Assembly (NCBI RefSeq): GCF_022206305.1
Contig: NZ_JAKOIW010000006.1
Span: 149,756 to 213,755 of the forward strand
Direction of reading: 5' to 3'
DNA: 64,000 nt
Origin: Gordonia sp. 'Campus'
GTDB lineage: Bacteria > Actinomycetota > Actinomycetes > Mycobacteriales > Mycobacteriaceae
Position numbers and translations under genes: made by a program. Below are positions 58,486-64,000 of the stretch, one piece after another (the first letter of the stretch is position 1; each line of letters begins with the position of its first letter). The notes below the pieces were generated by a model. It had not been told where the DNA came from and made no database searches. It saw only the letters and a program-made list of their open reading frames with translations.

Positions 58486-59301
58486 AGCAGGCTAAGCACC
58501 GTCGGCGACGGATTGTTGGACAGTTTCGGGGCGATTCCCGTGGGTGGGGGTCGTTGGTCGGCGACCATCGACCCCTCATGGTGGGGATGGTCGGGTCCGC
58601 ACGGCGGTGCGATCGCGGCGCTGGCCGTCCGGGTCGGTGCCGATGCGGCGCCAGATGCATCGGTGCGCGCTCTCGATCTGCGATTCGTTGGCAAGCCACA
58701 CGGCGGGGAGTTGCTACTGACGCCGTCGGTGCGGGAGGTCGGCCGGTATACCCGGATCGTCGATGTCACGGTCACGCAGGCCGATGTCGAGATCGCGACG
58801 GCGTCGGTCACCGCCGGGCACGTCGGCGAAACCGATCCCGCAGATGTGGTCGACCGGGTCTCAGGCGTGCCTGGTCCGGAAGGGTTGGCCGCGTTCATGA
58901 TTCCGCCCGAGATCGTGGCGATGGGTGCGCAACTGGACCTGCGGCCGGTCGACGGCCCGCTCCCGCTCACCGGCGCGAGCGAGTCGTGGATGCGCGCCTG
59001 GATCACCACTCGCACCCCGATGGGCGTCGATGCCGCCTACCTCGCACTGCTCGCAGACTGTCTGCCGCCCGCGGTGTTCCCGACTCTGACTGCGCCCCTC
59101 GCACTTCCGACGGTCGCCTTCTCCATGCACGTGACCGCCCCGTTGGACGATCCGACACCGGCGCCGGTTCTCGTGGACACGCGTAACACGTCGACGTCCG
59201 GTGGATGGTCGGTGGACGACACCTCGCTGCGCGACCGCAACGGCCGACTCCTGGCCTCCGCACGCCAGAGTCGTCGCGTTCTGGGGTGGCCGACCCGATG
59301 A
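58465..59301 (+). CDS. Acyl-CoA thioesterase-like (double hotdog) protein
   Basis: 278 aa with a TesB-type double-hotdog layout: first half with WWGWSGPHGGAIAALAVRVG and DLRFVGKPHGGELLL, second half with YLALLADCLPPAVFP and SMHVTAPLDD, closing with SLRDRNGRLLASARQSRRVL. It should hydrolyse acyl-CoA or act as a related thioesterase. The ATG at 58465 lies next to the second HxlR site; TTG at 58513 is a possible later start, so the N-terminus is uncertain. Overlaps the MFS gene by ATGA. Confidence 0.82.
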   Translation: MSCVKQLSRLSTVGDGLLDSFGAIPVGGGRWSATIDPSWWGWSGPHGGAIAALAVRVGADAAPDASVRALDLRFVGKPHGGELLLTPSVREVGRYTRIVDVTVTQADVEIATASVTAGHVGETDPADVVDRVSGVPGPEGLAAFMIPPEIVAMGAQLDLRPVDGPLPLTGASESWMRAWITTRTPMGVDAAYLALLADCLPPAVFPTLTAPLALPTVAFSMHVTAPLDDPTPAPVLVDTRNTSTSGGWSVDDTSLRDRNGRLLASARQSRRVLGWPTR

Positions 59302-60704
59302 CCGCCACCAGCACCGGAACTTCCACCCCGGCCACACTTCACGAGCGTCCGGGCATCGTCCTGCTCATCTTGTCCGGGGCCGCGTTCATGGCCAGCCTCG
59401 ACGTGTTCATCGTGAACGTGGCCTTCGACGACATCGGTGCCGACTTCGCCGACGCGACGCTGTCGCAGATGTCGTGGATCCTCAACGCCTACGCCATTCT
59501 GTATGCCGCACTGCTGGTTCCGGCCGGGCGGATCGTCGACCGGTACGGTCGCAAGGGTGGATTCCTACTCGGTCTGGCGATCTTCACCGTCGCGAGTGCC
59601 GCATGTGCTGCAGCGCAGGGGGTGTGGTGGCTGGTGGCATTCCGGGCGCTGCAGGCGCTCGGCGCGGCGATCCTGACCCCGGCGAGTCTGGGGCTGGTGG
59701 TCTCGACGATCCCGCCGGAGCGCCGCGCCCGGTCGGTCCGCATCTGGGCCGCCACCGGGGCACTCGCCGCGGCGTTCGGGCCCGCTGTCGGCGGACTGCT
59801 GGTCGAGGCGTCGTGGCGCTGGGTCTTCCTGGTCAACGTGCCTGTCGGCCTGGCGGCAATCGTTGCCGGAGCGATCGTGCTGGCCCGTCCCCGGAACGAC
59901 TCGGTCAGCGGCTTTCCGGATGCACTGGGTGCGACGCTGCTCGTCGTGTCGGTCGGTGCGCTCACGCTCGGCCTGGTCCAGGGAAGTGAGTGGGGCTGGT
60001 CGGACTTCCGGATCACCGGGGCATGGGTGATCGCCGTGGTGGCCCTGATCGGGTTCATCGTCAGTTCGATGCACCACGACGAACCGGTCATCGCGCCGGC
60101 TCTGCTCCGGGTCCGGGCGTTCTCCGTCGCCAACGTGACGATGCTCCTGTTCTCGATCCCGTTTGCCGGCGCACTGCTCGCGAATATCCTGTGGCTGCAG
60201 CAGGTCTGGGGTTTCTCGCCGATCGCGACGGGACTCGCGGTGTCGACCGGACCGCTGACGGTCCCGATCTTCGCGGCCGTCTCCCATCGTCTGAGCGCAC
60301 GCGTGCCGGTCGGTGTGCTCGTCGCAATCGGGTGCGCATTGTTCGGACTCGGCATCGTGCTCGTCGCCCTGTCGGTCGACGCCACACCCGATTTCGCATC
60401 GGAGATACTGCCGGGGTGGCTGATCGGTGGCGTGGGAGTGGGATTCGCGTTGCCGTCGATCCTGTCGTCGGCGACCGCCGACCTACCCGCTGATCAGGCG
60501 GCGACGGGGAGCGCGGTGGTGAACATGAGCCGCCAGATCGGCATGTCCCTCGGCGTCAGCATGCTGGTCGCGATCATCGGTACGTCGGTCGTGTACACAG
60601 ACGTGCACCAGTCGTTCGTGACCGCGTGGTGGGTTCTCGCGGGAATCGCTGCGCTGGGGGCTGTTTCAGCGTTGGGGATGACCCCGCGGCATGGTGCTCC
60701 CTGA
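59298..60704 (+). CDS. MFS drug exporter, DHA2 (EmrB/QacA-like) family
   Basis: 468-aa exporter with about 14 membrane helices. Seen: motif D1-like GAAFMASLDVFIVNVAFDDI in helix 1, motif A LVPAGRIVDRYGRKGGFLLG, and motif C-like GALAAAFGPAVGGLLVEASW. Such proteins export toxic compounds with proton antiport. It is coupled to the thioesterase gene by ATGA and so is probably under HxlR control. The repeat cluster B2 follows its stop. Confidence 0.92.
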   Translation: MTATSTGTSTPATLHERPGIVLLILSGAAFMASLDVFIVNVAFDDIGADFADATLSQMSWILNAYAILYAALLVPAGRIVDRYGRKGGFLLGLAIFTVASAACAAAQGVWWLVAFRALQALGAAILTPASLGLVVSTIPPERRARSVRIWAATGALAAAFGPAVGGLLVEASWRWVFLVNVPVGLAAIVAGAIVLARPRNDSVSGFPDALGATLLVVSVGALTLGLVQGSEWGWSDFRITGAWVIAVVALIGFIVSSMHHDEPVIAPALLRVRAFSVANVTMLLFSIPFAGALLANILWLQQVWGFSPIATGLAVSTGPLTVPIFAAVSHRLSARVPVGVLVAIGCALFGLGIVLVALSVDATPDFASEILPGWLIGGVGVGFALPSILSSATADLPADQAATGSAVVNMSRQIGMSLGVSMLVAIIGTSVVYTDVHQSFVTAWWVLAGIAALGAVSALGMTPRHGAP

Positions 60705-60937
60705 TCCGAAAGAAGCGCCCCCTCTGCTCCCTGAGGTGGCCGGACCCATTGCTCCCTGAGGTGCGAGGAGCGCAAGCGACGAGCCTCGAAGGGGCTTGGT
60801 GACGTGCCTTGCGAGACCCTTCGTGGCTCGCTTCGCTCGCACCTCAGGGAGCGCGGGCGGGCTCGCTTCGCTCGCACCTCAGGGAGCGCGGGCGGGCGGG
60901 TTCGTCTCACCTCAGGGAGCGGTGCAGGACCAAACGC
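60705..60937. repeat. Hairpin-type intergenic repeat cluster B2 (35-bp tandem pair plus inverted partner)
   Basis: Fills the gap between the convergent MFS and glfT1 genes. Two 35-bp units at 60825-60859 and 60860-60894 contain GGCTCGCTTCGCTCGCACCT then CAGGGAGCG. An inverted partner at about 60753-60794 begins CCCTGAGGTGCGAGGAGCG and ends CCTCGAAGGGG; more fragments lie at 60728 and 60907. Same family as 7208-7451. Confidence 0.9.
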
Positions 60938-61858
60938 TCAGGGCCGCGTGAACCGTTCCCGGCGACCGAGGCCGCGAAGTCGTACCCACTCGGCGAATCC
61001 CTTCGGATCGCGTTGCTGCACAAGGAAGAACCATCCGAACCGGGCGTACTCCTGGGGCAGCAGCTTCCGGAGCCCGGGCTGGCTCATCAGATAACCGCGG
61101 TTGCGATACGTGAAGAACCGCTTGGTCTCGTTGTCGGGATACTGGGTGTGCATGCGACCGCCGAGAATCGGGCGGAACTCCGCCGACCCGTCCGGGTGCA
61201 GGTAGCCCGCGCGCAGGCACGTGCCGAAGCGCACACCCGATCGCACCAGACGACGGTGCACCTCGACCTCGTCGCCGCGGAAGAACAGCCGCAAGTCTGG
61301 GACACCCACCTGCTCGAGGCACCGTGCGGAGAACAATGCACCGTTGAACAGCGACGCGATGCCCGGCAACAAGTCATCGTCTTGGGTCTCACCGTCGGCA
61401 AACAACTCCGACCGCTTCCGCCGCCACACGAGCCCACGACGCAGCGGGAAGGCGAGCGTGTCCGGGTCGTCGAGGTTGGCGACCACCGGCGACACCTCGT
61501 CGAGGTCATGCCGTGCGGCGCAGTCAAGCAGCGTCGAGAGCACCGTGGGTCCGTCGGGGCGCCCGTCGTCGTCGGCGCACCAGACCCAGTCGGCGCCGAG
61601 AGCGAGGGCGTGCAGCATGCCGAGGGCGAAGCCGCCGGCGCCGCCGAGGTTGCGCTGCGAACCCAGGTACGTCGTCGGAACCGGCTGTGCGGCAACCAGT
61701 GCGGCCACCGCAGGCTCGTCGGCGTTGTCGACGACGATCAAGTGGTCGACGGGCCGGTCCTGTCCCGACACCACGGCGAGCGACTCCGCCAGCAGCTCGA
61801 CGCGACGGTGGGTGACCACCACCGCGACCACCTTGTGGCCGGGGGTGCCGTCGGTCAC
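60938..61858 (-). CDS. glfT1: Galactofuranosyltransferase GlfT1
   Basis: 306-aa GT2-type enzyme that adds the first galactofuranoses to the rhamnose-GlcNAc linker lipid of arabinogalactan. Seen: VVVTHRRVELLAESLAVVSG, VDNADEP, the donor motif CADDDGRPDGPT, FFRGDEVEVHRRLVRSG and a C-terminus with FGWFFLVQQRDPKGFAEW. Length and neighbours match M. tuberculosis Rv3782. GTG at 61858 overlaps the wzt stop (GTGA). Last gene of the wzm-wzt-glfT1 operon. Confidence 0.94.
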   Translation of the reverse strand: MTDGTPGHKVVAVVVTHRRVELLAESLAVVSGQDRPVDHLIVVDNADEPAVAALVAAQPVPTTYLGSQRNLGGAGGFALGMLHALALGADWVWCADDDGRPDGPTVLSTLLDCAARHDLDEVSPVVANLDDPDTLAFPLRRGLVWRRKRSELFADGETQDDDLLPGIASLFNGALFSARCLEQVGVPDLRLFFRGDEVEVHRRLVRSGVRFGTCLRAGYLHPDGSAEFRPILGGRMHTQYPDNETKRFFTYRNRGYLMSQPGLRKLLPQEYARFGWFFLVQQRDPKGFAEWVRLRGLGRRERFTRP

Positions 61859-62694
61859 TCCGGCTTCCCCTGCGCGTCGGACTTCTCGATGTCGGCGATC
61901 ACTTTCCGGACATGCGCCGCGGCGTCGGGTCCCTCGTATGCACCGACGACCTCTTCGATGCCGCCTTCCATCCGGACCTGACCGTGGTCGATCCACAGGG
62001 CGCGGTCGCACAGCTGGGCCAAGAACTCGTTGGAATGGCTGGCGAACACCAGGATTCCCGACCGTTCGACGAGCGCCTGGAGTCGGCCACGTGCCTTGCG
62101 CATGAAGTCCGCGTCGACCGCGCCGATGCCCTCGTCGAGGATGAGGATCTCGGGGTCGATGGAGGTCACCACGCCGAGCGCGATACGCACGCGCATGCCG
62201 GTCGAGTAGGTGCGCAGCGGCATCTGCAGGTAGTCGCCGAGCTCGGTGAACTCCGCGATGTCGTCGATCTTCTTGAGCATCTCCTTGCGGGTCATGCCCA
62301 GGAACATGCCGCGGATGATGATGTTCTCGTATCCGGAGATCTCCGGATCCATACCCACACCGAGGTCGAAGACCGGTGCGACCCGGCCCTGGACGCGACA
62401 CGCCCCGCGGGTCGGTTCGTAGATGCCGGAGAGCAGGCGCAACAGCGTCGACTTGCCCGCGCCGTTGTGCCCGACGAGACCGACACGGTCACCGTGCTTC
62501 AGGTGCAGGTTGATGTCCTTGAGCGCCTCGACGACCACCACGTTCGACTCGGTCGAGCCGATCACGCCGCCGGCCGCGCCGATCACCGACTTCTTCAGCG
62601 AGCGCGTCTTGGCGTCGAAGATGGGGAAGTCGACACACGCGTCCCAGGTGTCGACCCGGACCCGATCGTCGACGGGGTTGCTGTTCTTGGCCAT
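61855..62694 (-). CDS. wzt: Galactan exporter ATPase (Wzt/RfbE-type)
   Basis: 279-aa ATPase of the polysaccharide-export ABC family, matching Rv3781. Seen: Walker A GHNGAGKSTLLRLLSG, FDLGVGMDPEISGYENI typical of Wzt/TagH proteins, the signature YSTGMRVRIALGVVTSI, Walker B EILILDEGI and FASHSNEFLAQ with the switch His. The C-terminal carbohydrate-binding domain of O-antigen Wzt is absent, as in mycobacteria. Together with Wzm it is thought to flip the lipid-linked galactan across the membrane. Confidence 0.93.
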   Translation of the reverse strand: MAKNSNPVDDRVRVDTWDACVDFPIFDAKTRSLKKSVIGAAGGVIGSTESNVVVVEALKDINLHLKHGDRVGLVGHNGAGKSTLLRLLSGIYEPTRGACRVQGRVAPVFDLGVGMDPEISGYENIIIRGMFLGMTRKEMLKKIDDIAEFTELGDYLQMPLRTYSTGMRVRIALGVVTSIDPEILILDEGIGAVDADFMRKARGRLQALVERSGILVFASHSNEFLAQLCDRALWIDHGQVRMEGGIEEVVGAYEGPDAAAHVRKVIADIEKSDAQGKPE

Positions 62695-62707
62695 CTCGAT
62701 TCCGTCC

Positions 62708-63571
62708 CTACACCCAGTACGCCACGCGGGCCCGGTAGTTGCGCATCACCAGCATCGCCAGCACCCAGCCGACGGCGGTGCAGCCCAGGACGACGGCCCA
62801 GTGATAGAACTCCACCGGCTCACCCAGCAGCGGCCCACGTGCGATCTCCAGGTAATGGAACATCGGGTTCAGCTCGACGAGCTTCAGCCGCGACGACGTC
62901 TCGCCCGTCGAAGTGCCCAGGCTCTGAGTGGTCCAGATGATCGGCGTCATGAAGAACACCAGCTGCACCACCGTGGTCAACAACTGACCGATGTCGCGGA
63001 ATCGCGTCGACAGGATGCCGAAGACGATGGTGACCCAGATCGAGTTCAGCACGTAGAGCACGAGCGCCGGAACGATCAGCGTCACCGTCCAATTGAGTGG
63101 CGGCGGGAAGATCAGGAACAGGATCACGATGATGACGACGTTGTGCGCGAAGATGATCAGCGCTCGCCACACGACCCGGTAGACGTGCACACTCACCGGG
63201 GCCGGGAGCTGCTTGATCAGGCCCTCGTTCTTCGAGAAGACCTCAGCACCCTCGAGGATCGAGCTCGAGATGAAGTTCCAGAAGATGAAACCGAGTGCGA
63301 CGTAGGGCAGGAACACCTTGATGTCCATGCCGAAGAGTTCGCCATAGAGCAGGCCCATGGCGATCGCGGTCACACCGGTCGCGATGACGATCCACAGCGG
63401 GCCCAGGACCGAACGGCGATAACGCTGCTTGATGTCCTGCCAACCGAGGTGGAACCACAGCTCGCGGCTTGCGAAACCGTCGCCGAGGTCCTTGACCGCG
63501 CGGGCGAAGCTGCGCGAATCAGAACCCTCTGGACGCGCGGGGATCGCGTCGTCGTCTAGTACCGCTGACAC
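62708..63571 (-). CDS. wzm: Galactan exporter permease (Wzm/RfbD-type)
   Basis: 287-aa ABC-2-type permease, matching Rv3783. About six helices. Seen: the amphipathic N-terminal ELWFHLGWQDIKQRYRRSVL, a classical gate-helix region, GPLWIVIATGVTAIAMGLLY, SKNEGLIKQLPAPVSVHVYR and NPMFHYLEIARGPLLG. GTG start at 63571. The gene begins 13 bp before wzt. A strong terminator separates it from bpa upstream, so it should have its own promoter in the 63572-63630 stretch, where I see no clear boxes. Confidence 0.93.
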   Translation of the reverse strand: MSAVLDDDAIPARPEGSDSRSFARAVKDLGDGFASRELWFHLGWQDIKQRYRRSVLGPLWIVIATGVTAIAMGLLYGELFGMDIKVFLPYVALGFIFWNFISSSILEGAEVFSKNEGLIKQLPAPVSVHVYRVVWRALIIFAHNVVIIVILFLIFPPPLNWTVTLIVPALVLYVLNSIWVTIVFGILSTRFRDIGQLLTTVVQLVFFMTPIIWTTQSLGTSTGETSSRLKLVELNPMFHYLEIARGPLLGEPVEFYHWAVVLGCTAVGWVLAMLVMRNYRARVAYWV

Positions 63572-63630
63572 GAGGAGTCAGCGTACCCGTCGGCTCTTCT
63601 GCTGGTTGAGCCGGTGACGAGCGAGGCGGC

Positions 63631-63664
63631 CCCGACCGGCTGGGCAGGTGACCAGCCGGTCGGG
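63631..63664 (-). terminator. Intrinsic-type terminator after bpa
   Basis: Perfect 13-bp inverted repeat, arms CCCGACCGGCTGG and CCAGCCGGTCGGG, loop of 8 nt, 34 nt beyond the bpa stop at 63699. No T-tract. A second short stem, GGGTG...CACCC, lies between it and the stop. Confidence 0.7.
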
Positions 63665-63698
63665 AAGCCGGGTGTAAGCCACCCGACGCGTCCCGAAG

Positions 63699-64000
63699 TC
63701 AGAGGTACTGCCCGGTGCTGTGACCCGGTCCGCCACCGGCGGCGGGCATGCCCGGCGGCAGCGCCCCCTGGCGCATCTGCTCGAGCTGGGCACGCGCGGC
63801 CATCTGCTGGGCGAAGAGCGCGGTCTGGATGCCGTGGAAGAGTCCCTCGAGCCAACCGACGAGCTGTGCCTGCGCGATCCGCAGCTCGGCATCCGACGGC
63901 GTCGCCTCGTCGGAGAAGGGCAGAGCCAGCCGTTCCAGTTCTTCACGCAGTTCCGGGGCGAGGCCGTCCTCGAGCTCGCGGACCGACGACTGGTGGATCT
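63699..64000 (-). CDS. bpa: Bacterial proteasome activator Bpa, C-terminal part (cut by window edge)
   Basis: Last 100 codons only. Bpa forms an ATP-independent ring that opens the 20S proteasome. Seen: helices with SSVRELEDGLAPELREELER, QLVGWLEGLFHGIQTALFAQ and QLEQMRQGALPPG, then a glycine-rich linker ending in GQYL, the C-terminal docking motif of the family. In M. tuberculosis the gene (Rv3780) also sits beside rfbE/glfT1/rfbD (Rv3781-Rv3783), so the neighbourhood supports the call. The start lies beyond 64000. Confidence 0.94.
   Translation of the reverse strand, partial: IHQSSVRELEDGLAPELREELERLALPFSDEATPSDAELRIAQAQLVGWLEGLFHGIQTALFAQQMAARAQLEQMRQGALPPGMPAAGGGPGHSTGQYL

Overview
The window is high-GC DNA from a mycolic-acid-bearing actinobacterium (order Mycobacteriales), most likely Gordonia or a close relative. 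It carries almost the whole arabinogalactan toolkit: two Emb-type arabinosyltransferases, AftA, DprE1, DprE2, a GtrA protein, GlfT1 and a Wzm/Wzt-type exporter. It also has the proteasome activator Bpa, an MmpS/MmpL pair and actinobacterial LLM oxidoreductases. The genus is an inference; the cell-envelope genes are not in doubt. I saw no rRNA, tRNA, CRISPR array, transposase or integrase.

Layout. 1-4.5 kb: two emb genes (minus strand) and aroQ. 4.7-11 kb: accessory block with TetR/MpaB-type oxygenase, a SRPBCC-ArsR operon, a lone adenylation-thiolation-thioesterase protein and a nitroreductase. 11-16 kb: dprE1-dprE2-aftA plus a coupled MBL-fold hydrolase. 16-21.6 kb: AurF-like diiron oxygenase, then ethanolamine permease-eutB-eutC with a TetR regulator. 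21.7-26.6 kb: iron-siderophore uptake operon (binding protein, two permeases, ATPase, siderophore-interacting reductase) behind an IdeR/DtxR-like box. 26.6-28.5 kb: peroxide-type module (AhpD-like protein, DUF5313-like protein, OhrR-type regulator). 28.7-33.7 kb: mmpS, a frameshifted mmpL, a decayed NTF2-like gene, a small hypothetical gene and an arginase-fold protein. 33.8-46.4 kb: probable organosulfur island (metY, three LLM flavin monooxygenases, a MocR regulator, an alpha/beta hydrolase and a complete oligopeptide-type ABC importer). 46.4-54.9 kb: FAD oxidoreductase, aldo/keto reductase, gtrA and a second oligopeptide-type ABC importer whose permease is fused to both ATPases. 55-60.7 kb: LLM oxidoreductase, TetR-glycosyltransferase operon, HxlR regulator, thioesterase and MFS exporter. 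60.9-64 kb: glfT1, wzt, wzm and bpa.

The order gtrA - dprE1 - dprE2 - aftA - emb - emb keeps the mycobacterial order and strand, but the locus has been opened by about 33 kb between gtrA and dprE1 and about 7 kb between aftA and emb. Most inserted material is regulator-plus-operon cassettes, many with a clear palindromic operator.

Two repeat families stand out. One is a strict 21-bp-period array built on GTCGAC, present three times (6, 7 and 8 units). Each array starts 7-11 nt after a stop codon, in sense orientation to that gene. The other is a hairpin-forming family with tandem 51-bp and 35-bp units. Together they fill every convergent intergenic gap larger than about 110 bp in the window. 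Two coding sequences (mmpL and the second permease of the first oligopeptide importer) look broken by single-base indels next to short G or C runs, which could be real or assembly error.
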